From: Rhinopomastus cyanomelas
Taxonomy: Eukaryota > Chordata > Aves > Bucerotiformes > Rhinopomastidae
DNA length: 64,000 bases
Reading direction: 5' to 3'
NCBI GenBank assembly: GCA_013400115.1
Contig: VXBP01010394.1
Coordinates: forward strand, 1,240,001 to 1,304,000
Below, one piece after another: positions 37,716 to 50,055 of this stretch (positions within the stretch are counted from its first letter, which is position 1; each line of letters begins with the position of its first letter). The position numbers were made by a program, and so were the translations under genes. The notes beneath the pieces are model-generated. The model saw nothing but the letters and a program-made list of their open reading frames with translations. It was not told where the DNA came from and searched no databases.

Positions 37716-38145
37716 GATGATTAGGGGACTGGAGCACTTGCCTTATGAGGAGAGACTGAAAGATCTGGGACTTTTCAGTTTGGAGAGGAGAAGGTTACAA
37801 GCGGACTTATTCACTGTCTATAAATCCATGAGGCCTGGGTGTCAAGAAGAAAGAGACAATCTCTTTTCACATGTGCCCTGTGACAGGACAAGGGGCAATG
37901 GGTATCAGCTGGAGCACAGGAAGTTCCATTTCAATATAAGAAAATATTTCTTTACTGTAAGGAGTGCTGGAACAGGCTGCCCAGGAAGGTTGCGGAGTCT
38001 CCTTCTCTGGAGACTTTTAAGACCCATCTGGATGTGTTTCTGTGTAACTTGTCTTAGGTCCCATGATCCTGCTTGAGCAGTGGGGTTGGACTTAATGACC
38101 CTTGGAGGTCCCTTCCAACCCCTAAAGATCTGTGGTTCTGTGTGT
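37716..38145 (+). mobile_element. CR1 LINE fragment, 3' 430 bases
   Basis: This is a long sense-strand CR1 3' region. It translates as GLEHLPYEERLKDLGLFSLE, then SHVPCDRTRGNGYQLEHRKF, then KYFFTVRSAGTGCPGRL in shifted frame. It ends with 'GGTTGGACTTAATGACCC', 'GAGGTCCCTTCCAACCCC' and GTGGTTCTGTGTG. It is truncated at its 5' end at about 37716. Confidence 0.93.
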
Positions 38146-41100
38146 TACAATAATTGCCAGTATTTTTTTTAAACTGCCATTCACACACCTATAGTGATAA
38201 ACAGGATCCCCAAATCACTCAATTTGAAGTATAAAAGACGGAAAAAATGGCACCGGAGCTGACACACAGCAAGGTATTGGCTGTTGTTCTTGATCAAAAC
38301 CCTCTCGCCACAGGAAAAGAGATGCTGTGACACATAAGCGGCAATTCAACCACTAGAAAAAAACCTCAGAATATTTCAGAGGACTGTTGTGTCTTGTTTA
38401 ATATTCTTCTCTTTTGAAGACTTCTTTTTAATCACTTTAATCATATACTCCAGTTGTTCTAAGAGTTCACAGCAGAGATTTATTGCTAAACTAGATCTGA
38501 CCTGAGAATAAGAAAGCAGTCGATTCAGTGTAACTATTGGCTAATAAATTCTGCATCAGCTGAAGCCTGGCATTGGTTCAGGCAGAGATACAGAATCCAT
38601 GAGCTATGAATGCCAAGTGAGCAACTCTGCAATAGTAAGATTTACAATCACCCCTTTGAAACTCAGATTAAAACTCGGGACAAGTCAGCAGAGTATTCTG
38701 TCAAGCACTATTAGGCTACAAAGAATGCAAGTAGATTTGAAGAAAAGTTGTCTTCCAAAGCAACCTCTTTAAAGAAAGATTTTCCAACATCATCTTTATC
38801 TGCTCTAAAGGATACCTATCTACTTTCACCACACTGTGGTGGCAGATGAAGTCACAAAGGAGGTGTGAGGGTTTTTTTAAAGAAAAGAAAAAAGATAATT
38901 GGATCTCTCTGCTGGAAAAATCCATAGAATAGAAAGAAACTCATGTAGTACCAGAAGATTTTAAAATATTCTGAATATTTAGAAGCGCCAGAACTATTGT
39001 CAAGCTTTTCCCATATCCTATCACAAAGGGTAGAAGTTTCTCTTCATCATAAAATGCAGCATTAAAAATAACTCCTCAAATAAAATAAATGCTGTAGTGT
39101 TTGCATGCTCTCTTGCATCCATTGAAGGACTCTGTAAATTTAGATCAATATCCAGGGAAGGTTTTGAATTACAAATATGTTTCTATCTATAGTAGGGAAA
39201 ACCTGTGACAAATGAAGAGCTCAAGGATGCACTGGACCTGTCATTTTAGCCAAGAATCCAAACACCTGTTTTGAATGCGATCAGAAAAAAAGTTGGAGAG
39301 CAAAGCAATTCCGAATTTCTTTGTACAAATATTACTACTGATTTGTTAAAGATGGACTTTTAAAAGGGAATTTTATTACTTAGAAAAAATGCAGGTAATA
39401 ATCTTAGGAAGAGCACAGTGTAAGTAGTGGCAGGTTAAGGAGCTTCAGGTAGCACAGTCACGTCACCCTTCTTGCCTTTATACCACACCGGAAAGTAGCA
39501 TCTACAGCAAAGCATCTACATCTCCGGTAGATGCACAATTTATTTGCACAGAAAGCTTATTTCAAACCATGCAAGTGATGATATGGTCTTAAAGTCGCAT
39601 CTTCTGAGCTCAACTTCCACCACCATTCCACATTCCCATCAAATTCACAGTAGCTTAGAGAGAGCTTTATATTTTGGAGATCTGCTTTTCATGAAGCATG
39701 AGACAAACAAATTAGAACAGAAGGACAATAAAATCCTAAAGCAAAGCAAGAAGATCTGTTTCACACTTCTGAGCTCCGAATATAGTTTCTGCTATTAGCA
39801 TTTCATTGTTGAGCCTTCATGAACTAAAATGAAAGTGGTACAGCTTGGTCTTACGCTCAACAGATTTTCAAACCCCAGCAAAGCACAATCAAGAGCAGCT
39901 AAAAACAACCACCCTGAGCAGTTCCAGTGCCATGGTTACACCAAACACTTTGCAGTAAGTCAAACGCATAGAAGATTTACTAACAGAAGAGACAAAATAT
40001 TGAGGAAAATATCTACAATTGCATAAAAAATATGTCAAGTTTTTTATACCAAAAGAATTAAAAAAATCTCTAAAGACTATTTATTTTAAGGATGTTTATT
40101 TCCTACAGAATTTAATCCCATCAAAACACCCACTCAAATTTGGAATAAATTTACATGTATAAATCCCTAGACGTCTGCAGCTGGAACCCACAAGCATTAG
40201 ATGTAATGGAAAGTATTTCCCACTATATGAACCACGTTTTTATCCACATAATATTAATTTAGAAAGTTAGAACATGTACCAAATCTTAATCTAGATCATT
40301 ATCTCAAATTTCATGTCAGTGGAGGAACTGTACTGAAAGAGACTAAGACTTCAAATGCAAAGAACCATCATACAGATTTACTATCTAAAGAAATTTTCTT
40401 CGTACGTTTAACCAAAGTGGGAAAATAAGGAGCTACTGCTCTTATTATTTCACAAAAAACTTCTGTTGGCTCTCTAAAATAACCTTTATTCATCTAGACA
40501 TTACACGGAGGGTGGCAGGGGGAATAATAATAATAAAAAAAAAAAATCTGAGCATTTCAATTCAGTTACCAACAATTTGCGCTCCCCTTCATAAAGAGGG
40601 CAGATAAGAACACATTAAGAGCAGGAGGAGGATGAACAGTTGTCAAATCAGTAATCAAGAGAAAAAGAACACTCTCATGAAATGCCAAATAATGACCTGG
40701 AAACTCAAATGAGGCACTTGAACTGAAGCATCAATCATCCAGATAGGGAAAAGTAATATTGAGATGACTCCTGTACACAAAGGCTGAACAAACCCCAGTG
40801 AAAATGGCTCCAGCAGCTCACACAACCTAGTTGTGGTTTCAGGCGTTATCTTGAGGCAAATGCCGATAAGCAAAGAAAGACCTCAGGAGGGCAGAAATTA
40901 CCTCAGAAAATAGAACTGGGGGGCTGCCAGACCAAGCACAGTGCAAACACTTCTAAATGGCTGTACGCAAAGGTGAGGGAAACACGGGGTTAGAAAAGCT
41001 TTTAATTAACTTTGCTAATGGATAGATATTTTGATTTAAAGGTGATGACAGACGCTGTCTGCAGGCAGAACACAGATCAAATTACATGACATGACACCCA

Positions 41101-41416
41101 GTGTAAAAAAGACCTTTAGTTGAATGATCTTCACAGAGAAGTGTGAGAACGTAGGCTTTCCTGAGTCACAATGCTAGAAACGTGCAGCAGAGAACTATCG
41201 CCTCCCATTAGCAGCCACGTACACAAACGAGTAGAGTTTCAGTAATTAACGATGGCTAGGTAACTTACATCCTACTAAGAGCGGCACCAATTTACGCCTC
41301 AAACCTGCTTAGAACTTGTCTGATATAAACCATATTTGACTCTCCAACTGAAACTAAACCAAACAGTTTACACTAAAATCTAATTGTTGACTGAATGACA
41401 TAATCAGGCTGTTTGG
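38146..41416. other. Intron block
   Basis: AT-rich, with a simple repeat at 40523. No gene or element recognised. Confidence 0.6.
40523..40546 (+). repeat. (AAT)4 followed by A12
   Basis: Four AAT units run into twelve adenines. It may be a simple repeat or the remnant of a poly-A tail, but no element body was recognised to its left. Confidence 0.75.
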
Positions 41417-41421
41417 CCAAG

Positions 41422-41965
41422 TGTCCTGGTTTGGGCTGAGACAGAGTTAATTTTCTTTCCAGGAGCTGGGACAGTGCTGTGTTTTAGATTTACTGTGAGA
41501 ATAAAGTTGATAACCCACTGACGTTTTCACTGTTGTTAACTACTGCTTTTCCTGAGTTCCTCAGTTTCCCATGCTCTGCTAGGGAGAGGTGCCCAACAAG
41601 CTGGGAGGGAGCTTGGCCAAGACAGCTAACCTGAGCTAGCCAAAGGGATACTCCATGCCATAGGATACCTTGCCCAGTATATAAACTATGGGGGCAGATC
41701 ACTGCTTGGGCTTCAGTGAGCAACTGCACTCCGCTTCATTTGTCTTTGCTTGGGGTTTTTTTCTCTTTTACATTATATTTTATGTTACTTTCCTTTAAAT
41801 TACTATTTTTTTCAATCATTGCTATTATTATTATATGTTATCTTAGTTATGAAATTGTTCTTGCCTCAGCCCAAGTATTTTACATATTTCCCTCTGCCCC
41901 AGCTCTTTCCTCCATACCCCTGGCAGGAGAACTGAGGAGTGGCTGTCTGGAGTTAAGCCATGACG
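41422..41965 (+). mobile_element. Solo LTR, avian ERVL-type
   Basis: It starts TGTCCTGGTTTGGGCTGAGA and continues with 'CAGAGTTAATTTTCTTTCC', 'CTGGGACAGTGCTGTGTTTT', 'GTTGATAACCCACTGACG' and 'CCAAAGGGATACTCCATG', wording I recognise from abundant avian ERVL LTRs. A TATATAAA box lies at 41678-41685. The end reads GAGTTAAGCCATGACG. Flanks CCAAG (41417-41421) and TCAAG (41966-41970) form a 5-base target duplication with one mismatch, as expected for ERVL. No internal retroviral genes are adjacent. Its promoter points opposite to TENM2. It lies about 1 kb downstream of exon 2. Confidence 0.9.
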
Positions 41966-41970
41966 TCAAG

Positions 41971-42929
41971 TTAACCCAATGAATAAATACTGTTTCTCTG
42001 AAGCTGAGTTCACTAATGGCTTTAACACACACTCTTATGATTCATTGAGACAGGTAAATACCTGAATGAGAGTGAGACTCTGTGTTCAGCGCAAAGGCAT
42101 AAGCAACTAAAACCACACAATTTAGTTTTCAACTAAAAGCACACAACTGTTCTTTCATTAATTCACTAGACATAACAGGAATTTGAAAGAACTTGCTATA
42201 GAAGAAAAGATTACTTCATGCTGCATATAAGTTCACACAGACAGGTAATTTCAAACCTTAGTTCTAGGATTTTGATGCTGCAATAATGCATTACATCCAG
42301 TTATCAAAGTAATTAGATGGGTTTCCTCCCTGCTGTTGTTCTGAGGTGAAGGGTAAGCAGTGAGGGCAAGCGGTCACACAATGACAAGAGGGGAAACAAT
42401 GTTCCCATTCCCACATTGAAATTACATGGCAGTTAGGAACAGTTAAAGAATTCTGAGGCACCTGCCTAGCAGTGAACACATGCTGGCCATGTGGGGTTTT
42501 ACCACAACAGTGTTTTGCTTCTCTTTTCAGTACAGGTACTCTGCTAAAGATAAACAAGTTGAGGTGAAAATACTGTCACTATTTCTAAAATGAAGCTAGA
42601 AAAGGGAAAGGAAAGGAAACTCTTTGGCCAGCCCAGAGATGCAAGGCAAATACAACTTTTGCTTAAGGGTCAGTAGCATTTGTGTCTGTCAGATGTTTTC
42701 AACAGGGGATCCTGGTTTGCCTCATTTATCAATAGTGAGCTCCAACAGCATTGGGAATCTGAGAAGAGAAAGAACACTGAACAGAGGGGTTGCAGCAATG
42801 GTAAAATGGCATCCATTCTCCTGTGCTCTCTAATTCAAGTTTCTTTTATCACTGGCATACTTCAATGAGCTACAGAGATTGTGTGCTGAGAGTTACTGTA
42901 AAAGAAACCTGTTCTGACTTGAAGCATAC
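41971..42929 (-). other. TENM2: Intron next to exon 2 donor
   Basis: This is the first kilobase of intron 2 in gene orientation, between the exon 2 donor and the ERVL LTR. No repeat or exon is seen. Confidence 0.65.
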
Positions 42930-43155
42930 CTTGTCTTGGAAACTCATCTGACTCCCTGTGGACCAGGTCAGAAACTCGATTTCCATAGTGCATCCTAGTG
43001 TCATGATCATATGCCTTCAGCGTCTCACTTGAGCTGTAAGACTTCTGAGTTGGTACTCTGCAGTCCTCACTGTCCAGTGAAGAACTCGTGTAGCGACATT
43101 CCTTTCCACACCGGCCCCTCGTCAGAGAACGGTGTCTTCTGTCTTTTATATCCAT
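42930..43155 (-). CDS. TENM2: Teneurin-2 first coding exon (N-terminus of cytoplasmic domain)
   Basis: This exon encodes the N-terminal 75 residues plus one base of teneurin-2. The protein starts MDIKDRRHRSLTRGRCGKEC and continues with YTSSSLDSEDCRVPTQKSY, SSSETLKAYDHD, MHYGNRVSDL and ESDEFPRQ. The SYSSSETLKAYD block is a hallmark of the teneurin intracellular domain, and RRHRSLTRGRCGKECR marks TENM2. The basic start is followed by a serine-rich region. The start codon at 43153-43155 has A at -3 and G at +4, and an in-frame TGA lies four codons upstream, so the start is well fixed. The donor is CAAG|GTATGC and joins in phase 1 to the exon at 1221-1496. Known biology: teneurin cytoplasmic domains interact with cytoskeletal adaptors and can be released to the nucleus; for chick Ten-2 repression of zic-1 dependent transcription has been reported. 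Unspliced reading stops after 21 further codons. Confidence 0.97.
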
Positions 43156-43206
43156 TATTCTGAGTCAGGCAGGAGGTCTTTAGAAAAGTCTCTCGGTCAC
43201 TGTCAC
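43156..43206 (-). other. TENM2: TENM2 exon 2 5'UTR with in-frame stop
   Basis: These 51 bases lie between a strong acceptor (TTTTCTGATTTTAG, then GTGACAG) and the start codon. The polypyrimidine stretch just upstream and the AG at 43207-43208 support the exon boundary. The last twelve bases read TGA CTC AGA ATA before ATG, so the coding frame cannot extend in frame into an upstream exon through this one. The transcription start and any earlier exon must lie farther right on the plus strand. The boundary is inferred from splice consensus only. Confidence 0.75.
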
Positions 43207-46200
43207 CTAAAATCAGAAAAGGATAACAAAAGATGAAGTACTTCTGCTACAACATTTTGTTTTATTCTTCTTTCTCTGACTTATCCTTGAAGAACAATGT
43301 GGCATAGACAAGAAGAAAGAGAAGATCCACACGATACATCCTTAGAAATTGAAATAATTGACCTGAATGGGTGGGGGGGGGAGAGAATCAAATGCTGTAA
43401 GAGAATTGTTGTTCTATCTAAATTATCATCTCATTGACGACTTTCAAAAACAGCGATAAAACAAAAACAGTTATCTTCTGATGTTGCATGAGCACTGATA
43501 ACAACACAGAACTGACAGAATAGTATTTGTTCCTGTTACGTAACAGAACAAAGAAAAGCAGGCTCAAACCAGCTTTAATTATTTCCATTCTTCCTGCAGA
43601 AGGGTTTGCAATTAGGAAGGAAGCATGCAGGAGAGTTGCACAGAGAAGGTTATTCCTAATCAGCACTAACACACTGCAAAGCTGCACATTAGCCTTGCAT
43701 AACGCGTTCACAAGCAGCACCCTGGATAATGCAATTCAAGGCCCTGCTTCTCAACAAATGGTTGGCCAAGGTATCTCCAGAGGTCCTTTTTCACCTCAGC
43801 ACTTCTGCCTTTTCTTAATTCTCTTTGGGAACTGGCTGCTCTTGTGCAGCACAGAACATGTTCCTCCTCACAATCCCCCAAGATGACCGGTTTATCCATC
43901 TCAGCAGTTGCAACTCTTCAAAAACTCTGCAAGTATCTTCTTGTTCACTGGACCAGAAAGAGAGAGATTCTTACAGGCTGCTTAATTAGGACACCCCTGG
44001 CATGGCGTATAACTGTAATATATGCACAGTTAGCATGCACGAACCAAAAAGTGAAAGACTGTAGAAAGCAAGAACTGTGCTAAGTATGAATGCCCTAACC
44101 ACTGGGGTACTAATTATTTTGAGTTGGCATCTGTATGGATGCCTTTCCTCTCATGGCATCCTACGCCCAGGTCTGCATTAGTCCTGAGAAACCCACATGA
44201 CAAAACCTTGTGTTTGAAATTAAACCTTTCCACACAAAAACCGCACAGGTTTGCTAACAAGCGAAAACTGAAACAAAGACTCAGCTTTTCTACACGTGGC
44301 TAAGGTGAAGAAACTGTTTTGGCAAATTCAGTTGGAGACCTTCTCTTTCCTGCTGTCCTCTTTCTGCTCAGATTCCTACTCAAAAGCCTACTGCAGAACT
44401 GCAGAACAGGAGCAGGTCCTGTGCACCCGCTACACCCAGTCCCAGGCCACAGTCTTAAACTACCAAAGCACTTTAGCAGTACTGTTCCCTCTGCCACCAA
44501 GGTAACAGACTCCAGTGATAAAAATCCAGGAGGCATCATGTCTTCCATCGCTGCAGATGCTTTTACCTGAAGGAGAGAAGGTCGTAACACTGACATAAGT
44601 ACTGGCCAAATCACTGCTTTGGGGCTGGAATAGACTACGTCTCTAGGAGAGAATTAATACACTTCACCAGAGATGGTAGTGACCTTGAGAAAAGGGGGTT
44701 TAGCTTCATTTAGACTCTGACATTTAGACTTGTGAGTTTTGTTGTCTTGGGATTTTTTTTTCCTATATTTTAAAGGAGAAAATTAGGTAACCAGGAGAAA
44801 CAGCTGCGTTAAGCCACCCACAGGTACCATGCAATCTGTGACCAATAAAAAGTGTAAACAAGCTTACTTTTTCTGCTTTTTCTCTTATCTTTCACTGTGA
44901 CGGTACATTTCAGAAAGGAGAATAAAAAACCTAGCACAAAACAACATACACAGAAGAGCCAAAACAAAATCTGAAGACAATTCAGCACTGAGAACGGGAG
45001 GATTAGTTTTAGAATTTTAGATTAGAGAGAAAGGAAGGCTCAAACCCCTCCAGTTTCTCACCTCTCTGAACACCCAGTGGCTAAGCTGACTCTTCATACC
45101 CGAATTATTCTGTCCCAAGCTTTCGTCCTGTAATATTTATTAAACTGTAAAGCAGGGTAACTGTAAAGAATGTTAACACAGGGGGCACGAGCAGGTGTTT
45201 GAAGTTTGAGGAGTTACAGGATGGTTTAGATTACAATGCCTGGCTCTTTGATCCCTGTTCAATACCACCTCGTCAAATCCAGCTATCAATAGATCACAAT
45301 TATAAAACACAAAGAGATGAATGCAGTACAGTATTGAGCAAAACCTGCCAATTACTCTCTGGATGTTTTCACGCTGCTGTTCAATACAAAAGCCTATTAT
45401 TCCATAGGCAGGTATTGTCTATTCACTCAGAAAAACAAACAGGGGCTTGTGTTTACGACTGCAAAACTTTAAGCTGTCTGGCCTGATTTCTATTATTTCT
45501 GGAGGAACAGTTAATTCCTTCTTAGTACAGTTAAAAGAAGGATTTGCTATGACTGAGATAAAGCTTCTGAGTATTTCCAAGATATTAACTTATTAAAGCA
45601 TCTTCTCAGGCAAGAGACATTTTGAAATTGTTCCCCCAATAAGCATCCTTTTGTAGAGTTTTGTGCAATTGCCCCACAAATACAAAACTTAAAGGAAACA
45701 GTAAGACAATGCTCTGCTCTTGATAATGCCAAGAAATAGTCCTAAGGCACCTTCATGTGCCACATGCCAGGTGCAATTCCTGTGCTGTCACTACCACAGC
45801 AAGTCCAACAGGTTAACACAAGGAAATAAATGTAGAAGCACAACAAATATATCCCAACAGCTTCACTTTGACCTTTGTTAAAGAAAACCTTGTTACAAGA
45901 ACAGAGTCATCATCATATTTTGGTGAGTAATTTGATCTTTCTAATACTACTACAGTTTTCTGGAACTTTACTAAGTTTTAAGAGATACTGTAGATATTTG
46001 GAAAATGTGTTTATCGGGGAGGTTATTCAATGAGGTTCATATTTATTTATTACAACACTTTTTAACTTTTTTCCTGATTCTTCTATTACTTGAGAACAAA
46101 TCCCAAGCACCTGAGACTAAACATGTCTACCTAAAGATAACAAAACACTCTAATAGGTTGCTTTCTCTCATCTTTGCTTTGGAGATTCCTAACAACAAAA

Positions 46201-49200
46201 CTGTCAGACAAAAGGCAGTTCCACAGCATCATCAGCAAACAACTTGTGAAATTCAGACAACAATATCATCACATGTCGCTTAAAATACAGTGAAGCAAAG
46301 TTGTAACTCACTTCTAGAAAACCCATTTCCCATTGTTCTCTCCCTGCTCCTGAACAGATTAAATACCTTTCCAATTCAATGCTAAACACTTTCCCTGTTA
46401 GACAGGGAGATGTTTATGTAAGGCATTCCTGGAGAGGGAACATGAGAGAACTTTGGTTAAGGGAGAGTAACAGGGAGATTCAATTTCAGTTTAAAATTCC
46501 TGACACTCTCTGACTTGGCTGTCTCAGAGGCACTCGATGAATGGTTTATTTTGAGTAATTGACCTAAATAGTAGCTAATTTAATAATTTCTTCTGTTTCA
46601 AAGGATTTAACTATGGCTGCTCGTATTGACCCACTTAAACTACAGTTGTTCAACTAACAAATTGACTTCAGCTCTTCTTCTCATCAATGACTGTTTTCAT
46701 TACCTGGGAAGCAGTGACAGAAACCCCATCTAACCTTCTAAATATGGTATTTATGGTTTGCAGATGGGTCGGTCCAGTTTCAGAGGTGTGTAGTCTCAGA
46801 TGATCTAGACCTTCCAGGACTAGTGAAGCTAAAGCACTAACTGTGACCTGCTATATTTGCCACTTCCATGCAGACATCCATCGCACGGAGTGCAAGTCAC
46901 ACGTGTCTAGGAAACTTTGGACTCACTATTCACCCAGTCTAAGATTTCTCGTGTTCATGTGTGCCAACTATTTGCCTGGGTGTGACTACCACAGTGGTAA
47001 CCAAACCTTGGGTGGGTGCTGTGGGGTAGTTCAAGGGCACTAAAACAACGAGGAGAGAAAGAGAAAATGCTGAGGAGCTCACAGATAAATACACAGATTT
47101 TTGTTTAAAAAATAGATCATTTCTTTTTTGTGTTAGCAAAGTCAAATCAGTAGGAGGTTTGGAGGGAGGATTCAAACCGAATTGGAACAGCTTAACGAAG
47201 GCTCCACTAAAACACTAAAACTCTTTACATTTGAAGTTGACTCATACACTGATATTACCTAAGTTACGCGCTTTCTTGCGTTTTCTAATGATCCCTTAAA
47301 GCAGAGTGCAGCACGCAAGGCCATTAGAACTGCCACTCACCGTAGACAGAATACAGTAATCACTTGGAAGTTCAAGAGAAAACAAAGCACTTTGCATTCA
47401 CTTTGTGCCCCTAAATAACCTAGAACAATTAGATCAAAATATTACAATAGTGCAGACAATATTAGGAAAGGCTTTTTTTAAAAAAGTAGTACAGCATGTA
47501 CCAATCTGTTCATTAAAACCCAAGTCTCTTAAAAGCCTGCACTCCTTTTCATCATCAACAATTGGAAACAAGCTTGTGATTTAGAGATTCAAATGCTGTT
47601 CATTATTTTATGCAAAGGCTATATTTGAAATGAGAGAATTCAATAATTCAGCTCCAGCACAGCACAATTTTTCAGGGAATAAATAAAAGGGTTATTTAAC
47701 TGCTCTATTTTTTTCTGATGTTAATGTTACTGAAAAAGTACTTCTCCACTTCTGCATCACCTCTGCCTTTTAAAAAGACAACAAATGAAATGCAATTTTT
47801 TAATGAAATAATACTGTCGTACATACACTCTGCCACGTGAAGAATGTTGATGATGTATGCTAGGTTTGATTTGGGCCAAAATGCAAAGTGTATGCAGACA
47901 GTCTGTTTGGTGTAATAACAGGGCCTCATTTTCCACTGGTAAGTCTTTCTGATTTTCACATCCTTTTTCCTCTCTCCACGTACTGAATTCTCCCTTTAGC
48001 TACCCTCTGCACAGCACTACCGATGAGGTGTATGTAACAGAACATGTGAAATAGCTATTTCACAACAGCTCAGATGACAGAAGACATCCAGTGCTTACAG
48101 GCGCTCCGTGTTGTGCTTTAACTGCAGAGAAAAGCGGCGCTTTGTTTCCTGTATTTTTCTTGCAGTAAATAAAAGCTAAAGGAAGTATTTTCAGGCTACA
48201 GGCACTCAAAATTGTACACACAACAACAAAATCAAACCCTGTGCCAAATATTTATCTCATGTATGTATTTTTATCTACATAAGTATACATGTTTTTATTT
48301 CCAGACTATCTTCAGAGAATTCTGTACTCCAGGAACTTCTTACAAATCCCAGAACTGTTTAAATCTATTATGAAAATAACATTCCATTAAAAGAATAAAA
48401 TACCTTCAAGAACTGACAAAAAGCCCAGGAACAACCAGAGAGCTTTCTCAGTCTCTCATCACTCAATGAGTGCTAAGGATTAACCCCCTACTTTCCAGTC
48501 AGTGTTGGGCAGGGAGGGTTGATATACCTGTGGGCACATGCTCTTTGTACTGAGAGCCTTTTAAATCGCAGCTCACCAGTGGACAGTCAGGATAAATTGT
48601 GAGTTGCTTTCTTAAAGGTGCGTTATGTCACTTGAAAAAGCATCTTGACAAACTTAGGTACCAATTCCTAAACATTATCAAATGTGACTTCTGGTTTATG
48701 AACCTCTTGAGCTGGGGATCACAATGGAGGCAGAAACCGTACCAGGGAAATGTCCCTATTAGCTAAAAGTCTGCCAGTGCACACGGTCTGAGGCAGAGCA
48801 TGGCAAGCATCACGTTGATTCTCACCCTAGATGTTCCACCAGCCATTCGAAGCAGATTGGGCCACAGAAGCTCGGGAAGATCATTATGATTTGTACAGCC
48901 AGGGTTAACTCATTTCTCAGAGAAGGGCATAAACCCTACCCAAATCAGTACTAAGCAGAACATGACTAGTTATACAAACGAGACTCAAATGACATCTGCT
49001 TGTACTTCTGGATACACAGAGGTAGAACAGCAGAAAGGGTTTGAAAGAGAAGTAAAGAAAGTGACAGAATAAAAATGTTTCTGGTTCCCGGAATGTCTTA
49101 GCTGCGTGAAGTGTTCAAGTTTCTCCTCTTGGAAAACATCTGTCCTTTTCTAAATGAGGCACTAACACTCCCCCCATGTATAACACCACCCAAATCAAAG

Positions 49201-50055
49201 TGAAATTATGTTTTAACCTGGGATAACTTATTTCTACAGCTATTTACAAATATTCATCAGGCTTTAGGACAGCCAGGAGAGCTCCATCTGTATTACCCTC
49301 ACTTGACTGAGCAGGTCTATGTCCCACTTGAGCCCATACAGTGAGTTTGCTGCACACTGGGAGCCCCAAGCACCAGTTCTTGCGTTCCTGCTCACAGTAG
49401 AATTGTACCTACAGGATTCCACCAGTCCATGAAGTCAGATAAACAGAAGAATCAAGTTACCACAGAACAATGCAACAAGTCAGCTTCTCAATTAATCTAA
49501 TTACTTAAAATCAGTGTATCTGAACAAGTTCACAAAATGGATTTAAAGATCAAATATTAACTGGCCACTTCAATAGACTAAATCTGCTAAAAATAATCAC
49601 CTAAGGAACATTAGCACTCTTCTACTACCTAGGAAGAACAAACAATACTATTACCTACTGCTAAAACGCTGTTAATGAAGAAAGGTAGAATGATTTATCA
49701 TTGCATAATTAACACAATGCAGTTAAGCATGCTTTAACGATTCTGTGTAACACTTTCCTATCACAAGAGAATACTTCTGAATCAGGAAATAATTGTCTAG
49801 ATAATTTTTGATTAAGTCTTGGATCAGACTGATCAACATTTATAGTTGCGAGGTAGATGAATGACATTGCGCTTTAGGTAATTGTCCATTGGCGATGTTC
49901 TTTTTACCTTCTACTCCTGGGGCAGAATGCTGTCTTTAATTAATGGGATTTTTAACCTTACTAGCAAGAGATCCAAAACACCAAGCTGACTGGAGCACAA
50001 GTTGTGCTCTAGCCAGTCCCCTTGTCTTTTATTTCACCAACACTTGGTCACTAGT
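43207..50055. other. Upstream intron block
   Basis: It begins with the exon 2 acceptor tract. No repeat was named. The stretch 45190-45310 looks compositionally balanced and unique and could be a conserved noncoding element, but this cannot be judged from one sequence. Confidence 0.5.
43369..43381 (+). other. G-rich run near exon 2
   Basis: GGG, T, then nine G. On the sense strand this is a C run about 160 bases upstream of the exon 2 acceptor. No function is shown. Confidence 0.6.

Larger units (their letters stand above)
1497..42929 (-). other. TENM2: TENM2 intron 2, 41.4 kb
   Basis: This intron joins exon 2 (donor GTATGC at 42929) to exon 3 (acceptor TTCTAG at 1497-1502) in phase 1. It holds twelve to thirteen CR1 fragments, one ERVL-type LTR, a 366-base duplication with an N, and small inverted repeats and G-rich motifs listed separately. 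No intervening exon with teneurin-like sequence was seen; in my recollection of the protein, exon 2 and exon 3 residues are contiguous (PRQ-GTNF), so none is expected in the main isoform. Confidence 0.9.
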
